Origin: Lecanosticta acicola
Lineage: Eukaryota > Ascomycota > Dothideomycetes > Mycosphaerellales > Mycosphaerellaceae
NCBI GenBank assembly: GCA_963674455.1
Contig: CAVMBE010000060.1
Span: 108,583-172,582 of the forward strand
Direction: 5' to 3'
Length of the DNA: 64,000 nucleotides
In this document: positions 32,457 to 45,118 of the stretch, piece by piece
Numbering within the stretch: position 1 is the first letter of the stretch
Layout: each line of letters opens with the position of its first letter
Notes under the pieces: generated by a model
Told to the model about the DNA's origin: nothing
The model's input: the letters and a program-made list of their open reading frames with translations, nothing else
Database searches by the model: none
Made by a program: the position numbers and the translations under genes

Positions 32457-33381
32457 ATGGCATCCATCACCCCGTCGCAGGCCGACAATGCGCTACCAAG
32501 GACCGAAGACGTCACGCATAATATGTACGTGGATATACTTCCTCACATCCCATCGAGTGCCTCCTGGGACAAGTCTGCAGTGACGAGCACTACAATCGCA
32601 CCATTTTGATCAAAGTTGGGCCAGAGTCTCGTGCCAAGACGTTCGACATCTATCTATCGAGGCGTGCTGAAGTTCTACTCTGGCTACTTCAGAACCGCAA
32701 TCAAGAACATCTAAGAAGGAAAATTCGCCGAGGCAGCCAGCGGCATTATCGAGTAACCTGACCATATTTAAATTCTTCCGACGATTGCTGTACGTCCCAG
32801 GACGCAATTTCACCGCAGACGACTCTCCTGATTGGGAGACGTGCTCCTACCTCGATCTCTTCAAACCATGGACCTTCGGCGAGCAGCGCATCATTCCTGC
32901 CTTGCAGAATCGCGTTAGAGACGTCATCATCTCCAAGATGTGCCAGATCATTCCTGTACCGCTGATCGTTCTTGCGGAAGTGTACACTTCTGCGTCAAGC
33001 GAAGCCCACATGCGCCGACTCGTCGTCTGTTACGTGAGGAGGGAGGAAAACGGCGGGTCGAGATTCCTTGACATCGTGTCTGTCTCTCAACGGCCGTGGT
33101 TTCCTGGATTGTCCACCGAAGTGACTGTCTTGCGGTCAAGTCAGGAGGCTCTGCGGCCCGTCGGTGCCCCTACCATGTGCATGAGCAAGGCGTTCGGTGC
33201 ACGCAAAATGCCCGGAAGATTCACTAAGTGCCAGGTCCAAGCCATCAGAGGAGCGACTTCAAGTAGCATACATTCTTGGGCCACGATAGCTACAGAGTCA
33301 CGAGAGGGATTGACCTGCAGAGTAGCAACACCCAAACAGATCCAGAATGGAACTGGCAAGGAGTTAGGTGATGTAGGGTAG
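32457..33381 (+). pseudogene. BTB/POZ-domain gene, disrupted
   Basis: Pieces of one BTB protein lie in successive frames: ATG 32457 with a short leader; HYNRTILIKVGPESRAKTF (near 32590-32645); after a frame change, VLKFYSGYFRTAIKN, then TAA, then EGKFAEAASGIIE, then TAA; after another frame change, FKFFRRLLYVPGRNFTAD and onward (32766-33381), which stays open to a stop. The order (interaction strand, FYSGYFRTA helix, SGIIE strand, FRRLLYV, a YLDLFKPWTFGE helix, IPALQNRVRDVI) is that of fungal BTB proteins. At least two stops and two frame changes cannot be removed by one ordinary intron. Fungal BTB paralogues are numerous and often nonessential, so loss is unsurprising. Confidence 0.65.
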
Positions 33382-33981
33382 CATGTGAAATCGACGCAGC
33401 TTTGCATTGGCTCAAGAATTCGTCTTTACTTTACCGTGGCTAAGACTCAAGAGCTTCTGAACAAGTAAGCTATCAATACAATTGTCCTTCTCAATAATTA
33501 GTTGCACCGAGTGGAGACAGCCCAGACTCTTACTAGTGCCGTTTCGCCAGCTCTGTTCGCTCGTGTCACATGTTTTCATCGCCAGCTTCTCTTCAGTCCC
33601 GAGTGCATTTTATAGCTCAGTTGGACACAATATTTGTAGCTACTGTAGTGCTACGCCGCGGGCATTGGCGACGCATGTGATGGTAGAGTTTGATGGAGAG
33701 CACAAGAGGATATCTACACTCGTTTTCTTGTCCTCTCTCCTAGGTACCCTGTGCTTGGCATCGTGACGTCGTCATCCAACGGCAGGAACCGCTGACAGCT
33801 CCAGGCCAACCACACCACAGCTCCAGCATCAATCAGGCAGGAGGAAAAGCAGCAACGATCTATTGTTCCTACGCACCGAAAGGACTCTTCGCGACACACA
33901 CGACTCGCTAGTCATCCTTCCTCAAAAAGCACTGTCTTCTGAGAAGCTCCTGTACCTGCGACAGGCAGGCGGCCTTTCAAG
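33382..33981. promoter_or_regulatory. Upstream region of SNX41
   Basis: 600 bases without a gene. A TAGCTCAGTTGG string near 33616 resembles a tRNA D-arm but nothing else of a tRNA follows. Confidence 0.4.
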
Positions 33982-36000
33982 ATGTGGGACGACGAAGACA
34001 ACAACCCTTACGGATCATTCCACCGCCGCGACTCGGAAACGTCGGACATTCAGTCGCCTACAGAGCGTTCGTGATGTCCCTAATCTATTCCGCGTCTTCT
34101 TCAGGCTGACGATGCACGCATTCAAGGCTTCAACCGACCATCGACCCCGCCTTCAGGCCACTCGTCTCCAGAGCACACTCCCCACTTCATATCACGACCG
34201 AGCGACCTGAGCGATGAAGATCTGGACGACGAAAGGCCTCAGGGTACCGCCAAGGTACAGCCCAAAGAAGGTGGCTACGACAGCAGAATAGAGCAGATCC
34301 TCTATGAGCATCCGGAGCTAGAGATACAGATCGTCCACGCTGGGAAGAATACCGAGGGAGGAGGTGGTTACATTACATACACCATTCGCACAGGAGAGAT
34401 TGAGGTCCGAAGACGCTACTCTGAGTTCGCGTCTCTCAGGCAAACACTGGTCAATCTACATCCGACCCTGATCATTCCGCCTATCCCCGAGAAACACAGC
34501 ATCGCGGATTATGCTGCCAAACCAACGAAAGCGAAAGAGGATGTCGGTATCATTGAGCTACGACAACGAATGCTGGCGACGTTCTTGAACAGATGCAGAC
34601 GTATGAAGGAGGTACGAGAAGATGGCGTGTGGTGGCGCTTCCTGGATCCCAACGTGAGCTGGAGTGAGGTGCTTCATTCCCACCCTGCTGCCAGTGTCCC
34701 CAAGAACAACCTCAAGGCTCCACCGCTTGATCCAGCAAACCCATCCCAGGCTCACTCTTACCTTCCAGTCCCATCTCAGAATGCAAAGCTACGCTCTACT
34801 TCAGGCTCATCGGCCTCTGGTACTCCGACATCTCCACCTATTGGAACGACTGCTGCGTCTGCTGCTTCGCATACCATACCGTCGGTACAGTTCGCTCGAT
34901 TCCCACCTCTTTCCCAGCAGCTTAGTGAAAGTGATCTGGACCCATACTTCTCTTCGTTCGAAAACAGTTCCAAGGAGCTGGAGACCGTACTCACAGGATC
35001 CATGGAAAAGGTCAACGCCCGCCTCCTACGGCATCTTTATAGTCTCGGAGATGACCTCATGGATCTGGGTGCTCGATACAATGCTTTCTCTCTGTCAGAA
35101 CAGTCTGCCAGCGTAGCGCACGCCATCGAAAAGGCTGGCCAAGCCTGTGACTTCACGTACATACAATCGAGGGACCTCTCGTCTTCCTTGAGCGCTGGAT
35201 TTGCCGAGCCCATGAGAGAAAGCGCACAATTCGCGAGTGTAGTGCGAAGTGTGCTGAAGTATCGAGTCTTGAAGCGCGTGCAGGAAGAAATGACACGCGA
35301 TGAACTCGAGAAGAACAAGACGCGACTGGAGCAGCTGGAGCGCAGCGAGATGGAGGCGAAGCGCATCGAACAGTACATGTCATCATCTGGCATCAACAGC
35401 TCGCAGTACGCGCCCAAGCGGAGCGTCAGCAGCGGCAGCAATCGAAATCGACCTGGCTCCAGCGACGGCGACAATGCTTCTGTCGACAGTGATTTCCCGC
35501 GAAACGTCCACGCACCCAGCGCAGAGCAGGGCGGTCCTCAGCATGAGCAACCCTATACTAGTCCGCCTTCTTCACCACCCAATGGCAATCATAGGAGAGG
35601 ACCCAGCGGAGTGATGAAGAAGATGTTTGGAGGCCTCACGCATGCCATCCAAGGCGTGACGGACCAAGACCCCGAACGCGCTCGACGAGATGCCTTGGGC
35701 AAGACAAAGGAGAATCTGGTGCATCTGGAGCAAGCGCTCGAGGTCTCCCAACATGACGTGAAGGACGCGAGCAAAGGCGTGCTGCAGGATCTGCGCAGAT
35801 TCCAAGGCCAGAAGGAGGATGATTTGAGGATGTACATGGTGAGTGTTCTTCTTCACACTGCCCCGAAGTGGCTGGCGGGCATGAGACTGACGTTTTGTTC
35901 ACAGCTGAGCTTCGCAAAATCGCACCTAGAATGGTCGAAACGCAGTCTCGATGAGTGGGAGAAGGCAAAGACTGAGATTCACAAGATTGAGGTGCGGTGA
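33982..36000 (+). CDS. SNX41: Sorting nexin Snx41 (PX-BAR)
   Basis: Exons 33982-34066, 34127-35838 and 35905-36000; 630 aa. Exon 1 gives MWDDEDNNPYGSFHRRDSE, the usual Snx41 opening; its donor (GTTCGT) is weak, but the acceptor at 34126 restores TERFNRPSTPPSG in frame. The PX domain (about residues 80-195; LEIQIVHAGKNT, VRRRYSEFASLRQTL, IIPPIPEKHSI) binds PI3P. The BAR-like region (about 270-630) follows, with a long disordered Ser/Gly/Asn insert near 475-540, and ends LEWSKRSLDEWEKAKTEI. In yeast, Snx41 with Snx4 and Atg20 recycles cargo from endosomes to Golgi and supports selective autophagy. Snx41/Atg20 are close relatives; the N-terminal string and length favour Snx41. Confidence 0.9.
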
Positions 36001-36604
36001 GGAGGGAGGGGAGTGATGCATTCCCACCCACCAGACTTGAGCGCGGAAAACTTTGGCCGGCCTCGCGCGTAATTGTATACCGAAGACACTCGCAATGATA
36101 TCCCCTGGATGACTGCCAGTCATGCATCTGTTGCCAACAGCTACGTCTGTATCTCAATGTGTCATTGAGACAGGCATCTCTGGTTTCCAGTCTTCGTGCT
36201 CCCATGGTCTGACATGTCCTCGTGACGCCCAGACAGGGTTCTGCTCAGCTCTCTGTACAGACACGCGAGCATGCGACATGGGGAGTTTGAAAGCGCGGTG
36301 TGATAAGTCGCGCGACCATGGTGAGATTTGGCCACTCTGACACACGCGGCAAAGCTGTCAAAAGCTGCACGGCACCATCATTCTGGGATTGCTATTGCAG
36401 TGCAGGCTTCATGACAGCTCTCGACACCGTGGTCTGACAGCGCAGCGAACCTGTACGTGAGAGCTTTCTCCTCTTTTCTCTCAGCTCAGCTCACTCGGTA
36501 GCTCTTCTTGGCAGTAGCAAGTCGCCTGGTTCCCTCCCTCTCCTCCTCTTCCTCCCACTACAGAGATACCGGTACCCGCATCTCTAGACCTAGCTCCTTG
36601 CCAA
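36001..36604. other. Convergent 3' intergenic region
   Basis: 600 bases between SNX41 and the BolA gene, including a CT-rich stretch at 36470-36560. No gene seen. Confidence 0.5.
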
Positions 36605-37096
36605 TCACGGCGCCTTCGTCTTCAACTGCACCCCATGCCAGCCCTTGATCTCCTCCCTCAAAATCTCATTGACCAACCGATGTTGCTTGATGACACTCAG
36701 CCCGCGGAATTTCTCGCTCACGATATCGATGCCGTACATGGAACCACAACCGCCGGAGATATCTTGCACTTCCAGCTTGGTCGGGTGGAGGGATTCCTTG
36801 ATCATATCGAAGACTTTCCGTTCGCGTTCGTCGAGGTAGTCGGGCGGGTGGACGGCTTCTTCTTTTTCTTCCCCCGGAGCGGTGGCGGAGGAGGAGGAGG
36901 AATGGGATCTTCGTGTTGTGGTTGTGGGTGTTTGGGATGGAGGGTGGTTGAGAGTGAGGCGACGCAGGGGAGGTTGGGACGTCGTTTGTTGGAGGCGCGG
37001 GAGGAGGGTGGAAGCGAGTCTGGTTCTTGATGGGGAGGCAGAGGCGAATCGCGATGTGGTTTTGGATAGCTGCATGATTGAGGTTCTTGATGCCAT
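36605..37096 (-). CDS. BOL3: Mitochondrial BolA-like protein (BolA3/Aim1 type)
   Basis: 163 aa from ATG 37096 (MASRTSIMQLSKTTSRF). The first 70 residues are rich in Arg, Ser and Thr with no acids: a mitochondrial presequence. The BolA fold covers the last 80 residues: ERERKVFDMIKESLHPTKL, then VQDISGGCGSMYGIDIVSE containing the cysteine used with monothiol glutaredoxin to hold a [2Fe-2S] cluster, FRGLSVIKQHRLVNEIL with the invariant histidine, and GWHGVQLKTKAP. Bol3 works with Grx5/Nfu1 in delivering [4Fe-4S] clusters to proteins such as lipoate synthase. The frame is open upstream of this ATG without another ATG. The Ser/Thr/Pro linker is longer than in yeast. Confidence 0.9.
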   Translation of the reverse strand: MASRTSIMQLSKTTSRFASASPSRTRLASTLLPRLQQTTSQPPLRRLTLNHPPSQTPTTTTRRSHSSSSSATAPGEEKEEAVHPPDYLDERERKVFDMIKESLHPTKLEVQDISGGCGSMYGIDIVSEKFRGLSVIKQHRLVNEILREEIKGWHGVQLKTKAP

Positions 37097-40000
37097 TACG
37101 CAGAACCGCACCGAAGCGAGGATGCAAAGGCTCGTGTTGGAGTCACGGATCTTCTTGCCGATGAGTGTCCGACGATGGAAGATGCTGCCAGTTGATGCGT
37201 GCAAGATGTCGTGAAACGAAACGATGACATGGAGCAGCTCACTTTCGAGGTCGAGCTCTGAGTAAGCATGATTGACTTGCCGAAGCCGCAGAGCCGCATG
37301 CCGGGAATTCTTGTCGAAAAGTGGGCTGGCACGTGATACTCGGTGAACGTGACTCTCGGATGCGACCTCACCTGGTTGAGCCGATCGGTGGTTCTAGCCT
37401 CTCAACCTGCAGCACAGAAGCGCCGAACCTCCTCATCACCATCTCTTAGTATCCCCGGAGAGCATAGATTGCAAAGTGGAGAATGAAAGGGCTCCAACGA
37501 CCCCAGCGAACTGTACCCCGCGGGAACCCATCTGGAGTTGCCAACCAAACGCCCGCGAAGAAACAGCTTCGTCATCGTGTAGCGGACAAAGCACCATAGC
37601 AGTCGGTACGTACCTCTTCGATCCCGGCTATCAAGCAAAGGGAGAGTGTATCATGCGGTATATCTCTAGTAGACGCGGGCTTTGTGTTCTTCGTGAGCGC
37701 CTATACAAGCCCCTGCAGCACTACCCGGACATAGGATCTAGCAACTACAGTAAGAGACCCCTGCTCCCAAAATGGAAGTTAGGCTCCGCGTCCGTGTGAT
37801 GCCAGTAGCACGAACGAGACCCTGCTTCTCCAGCCGCCGCATCCTCAGACCTCTTCCAGTTAGCGAATGAGCGCCGATCTTCACACCGCAAACGAACCTC
37901 TCGAAGCGCTGGACCAGAAGAACTAAAGCAAGCCATCGCGTCCCTCCCGAACGCCAAAGGAATCTCGCTATTGCGACTTGCAAATTCCAGATCCTCCGGC
38001 TCCTACGCCGACATTTGTAGAGGGGTGGGTATTTGGCGCACCTTTATCTCTCCAGAATCCACAGCGACAAGCCTCAGTGGAGGGCACCCCACGGAGTCAG
38101 GAATTTCAGTCTCCTGGAGAAGGGCCGAGTGATGTGTACATCTTTGTACACATTGCCGTAGCGTGGACCCTGAATAATGTACAGAAGCAACAGTGCACTG
38201 CGGCTAAGCATCAGAGGGGTCCGGGGCCGGGCTTCTTCACCGTCCGATGGCGTTAGCATCCTTGCGCGATGTTGCATGGAGCTCGCGGTCTGGTGTCTCA
38301 ACCGATGGCCACAGTTGGTCAGCGTCTGGGTTCCAGCAGGAAATAGACCATCCGCTCTTCCTACCGCGAAGTTACAATTCATCTATGTTGCATAGGCCGC
38401 GCACATGCCCACGAGACTGTCGATACCATTTGTCAGCGGCGTGACGGTATCGCGCCTGTTACTCTTGGTCGTGAGCACTGCTCAGAAGCAGGGACAAGGA
38501 CCCCTAGACGTAAGCTCTTTGGCGCGCGCAAAGATCCATCCAACCTTGAAGGCGCGCTGCATTACCTTAGCCGAGCACGAGGATATTCCCTTCTCGGCCC
38601 GAGCAACACGATAGCGAGGGGGTCCGGCGGCCATCCGTGATGAGTACTGCAGTGCAAGGTAGCAGCAGGGCACACCTCCTCAGATGGCAAATGTACGAAA
38701 GGTAGATGTACGTGAGGCGACGTGAGACGTGCAAAACGTCGGATTGATAAGCTGATAGCCAATGAGTTTTGAGCAAGCAGGCGCTTGTTCGTCCCTACTG
38801 TCATTTCAGGAGGGAACACCGGTATGTACACCATGTCGGTAGGAGCCGCCCATTCTCGCCACGATGATCACAATTGCGGAGTGCAGGATGCCGTGGAACA
38901 ACAGGCCGCCATTGCTCAGATGGAGATATCGGCCGTGTCGACATCGTATGGAGAGTCAGGACCAGTCCGACATTCTGAAAAATCCTGATCAGTTGCACAC
39001 GAGCGTTCTTCTACTATAACGCCGTGGCCATCGTCGTCCAGATTCCTCCTCTGGTTAGGGATTGACCATGGAGGTATCGCGATGGTTTGGCGGCGTACGA
39101 GGCGAAGTCTTGGAGTGGCAGTGGGTGTTGACGGCCGTACTGAAGACTCCAGACCCGCTGATAGTATTGGCGTGCGGGGAATGTGCTGGCTCGTCTGATT
39201 AGTGGCAGTATCAGCAAGGTAGATTCGAGACTGGGGCATGCACCCCACGGTGCTCTAATGTTGGAATTGCGGGTCAATGCTGTGTGATGGGGGTCAACGC
39301 TTCGAAACAGAGGGCGGTTGTTGAGTACATCGAAGGTACATGTCCAGTACGACTGGGTCATTGATAAGGTAAGTTGGTGAGGCGGCTGTGGCGGTGCACC
39401 AACGACACTCCAAATTTCGTTGACCATGCTGGTGGTTGACCTAGTCATGGCCCAGTAGAGTTTGATGTGCCTTTGATCGTGCATCTTGGAGTCCTCGTCT
39501 GCGGTTCGTGGAGGTGCCAAAGGGATAGTTGCAGATCGTCCACGGGACTTCGTCTGGTAGATTCGGCCATGGTGCGTTCGAAGAGTGGTTCGCCGACGCG
39601 GGTAGGTTCCTTTGGCTGAAACTGCATCTCGCATGGACAGAGCGGTGTCGCAGCTCCAATTTCGTGAACTGCCTTGACGCGCGACAGGAGTTTAGCTTGC
39701 GGTATAGGCGTTGGTGACCTACGAAAGTACGGTCGACTCGCCGGCGGCGTACTGTTAGTCAGGGGTCTCCTGTCCTCATGGATGTAACTACAACAGGCAG
39801 TCCATAGGCAAGCTGTACGACGTATCAGCAAGCACACAGATCAACACAAGCCACAAGGAGACACAGAGTCCCCGGGCGTTCGTGTTTGACCGTTTAGAAA
39901 CGCTTAGAGTTTTCCACCAGATTGAGCGGTGAGATGGCGGCTTGCGTAGGATCCTTGCATATATGTTGACAGCTGCTGTGACTGGCTGCGGCGAAGATGA

Positions 40001-42461
40001 TCAGTTGACTCTGGTTCACTTCGACACCGCCGCAGGTTGGTGGGTAGCCATGAAGTCTCTTCGGGACTGGCGGGGGCAGCCACGTTGCTGAAGCTTGCCG
40101 CTGATCGTGGCTGTAGCTACCGCCGATAAAATGCGGGGAACGTTGTGGATGTCGTTGGTGCGAGCGAAGGGCCCGGGAGCTTTGGAGATGCTTTCTCAGC
40201 AAATGATGTTTCTTGTGGATAAGTCTCATGATCACTGTTGTATGATGTGGGAGATGAGCACTGAGAGTAATAGTGCACGTACGTAGTTGTGATGTAGTCA
40301 GCACTCGACCTCGTTTGCAGCTGCCGCTTCGAGAGGGAACCAAGCAATCGGTACGGGTTCCGACCCATGTCCCGACGACTGCGGCCGAATCCAGACGAGA
40401 TGCCTGCAACGGCGAGTGAAGTCTGCTTCTGTGCTTCCGCAGACAAGTGCCATCAAAAATGTGCACGAACTGTGATCGACGACAGTGTCAGAAAGGGTGG
40501 AGGAATGCGCGCGCGCATGCAGAGCTGTTCATCAAAAGCCGATCTCCCCAGAGGGACAGTATGCGTCTCACGTCCGACGGAAGCCTCACGGAATGCGAGC
40601 TGCAGGTGTAGGCTATTGAAGTGGAATGATAGCGCAGCCTTGTGGACAAGATTCCGCAGTAGTGAAGAAAGATAAGGACGGAGCGAGCGGATGCGGCGGC
40701 TTGCCAAAGTGTCTGCTGCACAAGGTAATAATGGCGGCCGCGGGCGATGGCGATGGCGGTCAGGCAAGTGTGGACGCCGCAAGAACTGAGCGATGCTATG
40801 GTCCAGTAATGAGGAGGGCGTGCTGGCGGTCAGCGTGTAGAACATCGAATGTTGTCCGGTGGTGTCCGCTGCTCTCAACGCGATATCCTGTCGTATCCTC
40901 ACAGATCTGGCTGTGTAGGGTACATGTAGGGTAGCACAGGTAGCACTTTTTTTCGAGAAAGCTTATCTGGGGGAAAGCATCCGTGCCCCGCGCTTGTCGA
41001 GAAGAGGCATGGCGGGAGAGCAAGATTCCGTCAGCGCCACATGGACCTTGTAAGCTCGGCGACGGTGGCCCCCGCAGACCCCAGCAGAACAGTATTGGGG
41101 AAGGTGCAGCACGACCGTGCTTGCCGTGTGTGGTGGTCGTCATGGTGAGGATGTTTCAACAGGTGTGGCTGGAGCGTGTTGTGGCAATCATGCTGTGGCA
41201 AGCATGTTGCACCAGAGGTACCGCTTGTGTACCGGACTGTGGTACTGCTCCACAGGTGCTCTGTCGGGTGATGCAGCGGTGCCGGCGCATCCGCCGTGCC
41301 ATGGCGGGAAGTTGGCGGAGAGGCCTGGCGCACCAAGTTTAGGTTGTTGTCGCGGGTAGCTCGTCCCCAACGGTGCATCGTGCATCCTTCTCTTACTGCC
41401 CGCGCGTTCCATTATGCCGCGTATGTGGAGAGTGGAGATGCTGGCACACTGGGGTCTGCCTATCCGAGTCTCCCAGCAGCACACTGCAGTGCAGGCGCAG
41501 GAGTCGAGGTACGAAGGTAGCGGTACCTCTCTCGTGTAGTAGTGTGATGGATGATGAGAGGATGAGGTGGGCAGAGCAGGAACGACCGGGCCTGCTGCTG
41601 GTGCTTCTCTCACGGTGCTTCAACTCAACTGCCTCGCTTGTCCCTCAACGGCACAGCACGCGGTTGAATTCTAGCCCTCCGTCCGCCTGCCGCTCCGCTT
41701 ATACTGCCTCTGCTCTTGATATACGCACTTGTTCCTTTTGTTCGCCGCATCCCGTCTCCGCGCACAAACTGTCCTGTCTTTGTCTGCGGCCGTTCACAGG
41801 TTGTTGTGGACGCACCGACCGCTGACTGGGACGAGCCGGGCTTTTGCATCCTCCGAGCACCACCACTGCAGACCTTCCCCAACGTCGACTTGGCCAACCC
41901 ACACGCTTTCGAGCAGCCAGCAGCAGCAGCGACGGTGTGGAGAGAGAGAGAGAGAGAGAGAGAGTCGTCTGCCGTCTGTCCCGTCCATTGCGACTGCTGC
42001 CGTTAATACTCCAATCTCGCACCTTCCACGCGCCTCGAGAGTCGACGTCCGCGTGCACACGGCTTGCCGGCTTTCATTAGCTGAGCACCTGTCCTGTCCT
42101 GTCGCGTCTCGTCTGTCGTCGAGTCCTCCAACCTACACACTACCATTGTCTCCCGCAGCCTTCACGCGCTGCCTCTTCCATCATTCTGTAAGTCGATCCA
42201 CCAATCGACGTCTCATCGGCCGTCGCTGCACCGCTCCATTCGCACCTGCAACTGCGGCTGTGCGATTGTCCAAGACAACATCCCCCTCCACAAAGAGAGA
42301 GAAACCCCACTGACATATGAACTCGCACGTGGCAGTCTTGTTAATGCGTACGGGGAAGAGCCCTTTAACGCGACTCACGCTCTGAGACGCCCTACCAAAC
42401 ACCATCACCTCTCCTCCGGCACCCATCCAATCTCCACGCTGCCAATCGACGAGTCGACGCG
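37097..42461. other. 5.4-kb gene-poor region
   Basis: No gene with a recognisable domain. The longest frames (39014-39634 minus, 206 codons; 39894-40466 minus, 190 codons; 41729-42313 plus) lack an initiating ATG in good context or show random-looking composition. 41640-42460 turns CT-rich and is probably the leader and promoter of the PP1 subunit gene. CACGTG occurs at 37330-37335, about 235 bases upstream of BOL3. No RNA gene or transposon was recognised. Confidence 0.4.
41941..41964. repeat. (AG)12 microsatellite
   Basis: Uninterrupted AG run about 500 bases upstream of the PP1 subunit start codon. Confidence 0.95.
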
Positions 42462-44725
42462 ATGCCATACACCCCACCCTCGCACAACTCGCCTGCCTCA
42501 TCCCAGAACACCAGCCCCGTCATCAGCCGGAGCTCATCACATCATCAAGATGATATTCCTCGCTCACCCGTGAGCACACGACCGCAGCCACCACGATCCC
42601 ACTCATCCTCCTCATATCTTCACAAGCACCGGCGGTCTCCGTCATTCACCAAGTCTGACGATGCACCGCCCACGCCCACCGACGCACCCGATTCCAAGGT
42701 CTCATCAACCGACTTCGCAGCCATGGGAAGCATCCGCCAGTCTCCCCCACCCGTTAACAACCTTCGGATCCCAACCGGAGCCGTGATTTCTCCTCCAGAC
42801 TCTTCCGAGAATTCGGACGGGGAGGAGGGCAGCAAGGAACGTGGTCGTGAATTGGAGAAGAACTGGAATGAGCTGCAGCTCGCGGTACGAGCATTGCCAC
42901 AGCAGAGAGAAGGATCGCCCGACAAGAGCAACACTCACCTGCAACGCAAGGAATCGGCATCTGAACCAGAATCTCACAGCACTCCGCCCACAGCAGTGCA
43001 GCACCGGCCCGCGCTGACTGCGGCAGCCCGCAAAATCTCGCATTCACGGTCGTCGACGGAGACCATGATCACGTTGAAGACGCCGACGTTCGCTGAGTCG
43101 CCGACGCAGACATCTGACGATAGTGACGAGGATGAAGGTTCAGCGTCGAAGCCTGCCCTGGTCCGGAAAAAGTCCGGGGAGCTGGTCAAGCCCGCGTTGA
43201 GGCCGTCTTCCAGGCGGCGTTATTCGAGCATGCCTGGAACTCCGACGTACTCCAAATCCGTGCATTTCAACGACAGCGACAACCAGACCCGGCATTTCCT
43301 GCAGGTCGACAAGCCTATAGCGGTTAGCGCTGGCTCCTCACCGGTCGAGACGTACGACAGCGAGAGCGAGTTTCCGTTCAACGATGATTCCAAGAAGCCG
43401 GAACTGGCGATCCGGATTGCCAACTTCCCGAAAGACACTTTCGAGCGCAGGGCTCAGGCCATCCGAGTCGAGCGCATATTCCTGTCAGCGGACAAGACAA
43501 CGCTTGTCGGTGTGTGCGGTGTGCAGAACATTGCTTTTCAAAAGAAGGTCGTGGCTCGGTTTACTCTTGACTACTGGAAAACAACGTCTGAAGTCGTCGC
43601 TGAGTACAACAACGACACTCGAAATCGCCCTACCGACGGTTGTGACCGGTTCAACTTCCACATCGTGCTGTCGGACCAAGCAAACATTGACAACAAGACC
43701 TTGCTCCTTTGCGTTCGATATAACGTTGGAGGACAGGAATTTTGGGACAACAATAACGACCGGAACTTCCAGGTTGATTTCGCCCGTGGCGAGCCCAAGA
43801 AGCATGCCAAGCAATTAAAGCCTGTCAGCACGCTCGGACAACGTCCACGCAATGCCATTCCTCGGAGCCGCCACTCGCCTTCGTCGAAAGGCAGGCAAGA
43901 CTCCGTGGACGACGATTTCGTGTCACGGCTTGACAGCAATTCGGCTTATCATTTCGGCTCACCATCTCAACTTCTGGGCGAAGGCGGATCCATCAAGCTC
44001 AAGCAGAAGCCCAAGCGATCCTCTCTGTTCAACACTAGTCCATCGACCTCACCGACCAACGGTCTCGGCAGCCGATACGACTTTGGCAGCTCCTTGTCAG
44101 CTGCACTGTCCTCGGCGCAAGAAAGTCTGGGTCGCCGCAGTGGCCTGATGAACAAGGATGGCGCCAAGTCCCAGCTGAACGACGGCTACTTTGGTCCGAT
44201 CGATCGCACTGAGCCAGCCAAGGTGGATGCGAAGGCTGAGCGCCCCGACCTGCTCACCGACGACCGTCCTGCCATGGGCTCCGATCAGTACAAGGATCTG
44301 GTTCAGAAGTTCTGCTACGTAGGTTCCAACCGAAGTTCCACAGTCTCCGAGGTCTAAGGACGAGTCGAAAGCTGACTGACCTTCAGTTTACACCTGGTGG
44401 CAAGGGAACGACGTCTCCACCGGTCACTAGGCCAACATCATCATATCAGCATCCAAAGCAGCCTCGCACTGATGGCGTCGATGAGGCGGACTCGGTTTCC
44501 ACATTGATTCTGTCTTCTGGGACAGGCTCTCCGCTGCCTCAGCTCGATGGCGCCAACGAGCGCGTAACGGCTGTGAGCCCGTTGGTCTCTCGACCGTCTT
44601 CGCCCAGTCCTGTCACGGGCCATGCTCTGAGCTCTGCGTCGCCCGGCGCATTTGGATATCCGTACCAGAACCACCGAGATGGATACCTTTCCGACACCCC
44701 AACACCTACCGCGATCCACGGCTGA
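42462..44725 (+). CDS. PP1 regulatory (glycogen-targeting) subunit with CBM21 domain
   Basis: Exons 42462-44318 and 44387-44725 with a 68-base intron joining YKDLVQKFCY to FTPGGKG; 731 aa. The N-terminal third is Ser/Pro-rich and disordered. A PP1-docking RVxF-like motif KSVHFND lies near residue 264, just after the conserved RRRYSSMPGTPTYSKS. CBM21 covers about 309-446: VRVERIFLSADKTTLVGVCGV-type strand, FQKKVVARFTLDYWKTTSEV, DRFNFHIVL, LLLCVRYNVGGQEFWDNNNDRNF. This matches the Gac1/Pig1 family, which directs protein phosphatase 1 to glycogen synthase. The C-terminus carries more Ser/Pro-rich sequence after the YKDLVQKFCYF motif typical of filamentous fungal members. Confidence 0.93.
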
Positions 44726-45080
44726 AGAGCCGCTGATCCACCGTAACGATTGTCTTGCTGCAATAGGGTCTGGTTCTCGACTTACACCCTCGAAACGAAG
44801 TACGCAGCGACGATGACACCATTACGACTTGACGAATATACGATAAGGCGGAGCATAGTTTTGCTCGCTCGCGTTTCTGCGGGTGGCCAACAGTGCATAT
44901 CATCTGCCGAGACAGTACTCCAGGGGATGGAAGTATTGTTGAGGCTAGGAAAAAAGTGCGCTCGACTCGAATGAAGGCTAGCGAGGAACGAAGGGCGAAT
45001 TCTTTTGAACTGCTGGAAGCGCTTTTAGCGAGTTGCTGTTTTTGTGCTGTTTTTCCAATGCGTGGCGTTCTGGAATAGAT

Positions 45081-45118
45081 TTCTTCTTCTTCTTCTTCTT
45101 CTTCTTCTTCTTCTTCTA
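45081..45118. repeat. (TTC)n microsatellite
   Basis: About 12 TTC units, uninterrupted. Confidence 0.95.

Noticed and set aside
33590..33690. tRNA-like start (TAGCTCAGTTGG)
   Set aside because: No matching acceptor stem, anticodon arm or GGTTCGA-type T arm follows within the needed distance.
39014..39634. 206-codon minus-strand frame
   Set aside because: Composition looks random (many Arg, Thr, Ser, His), no domain, no consistent splice partners; likely chance in GC-balanced DNA.
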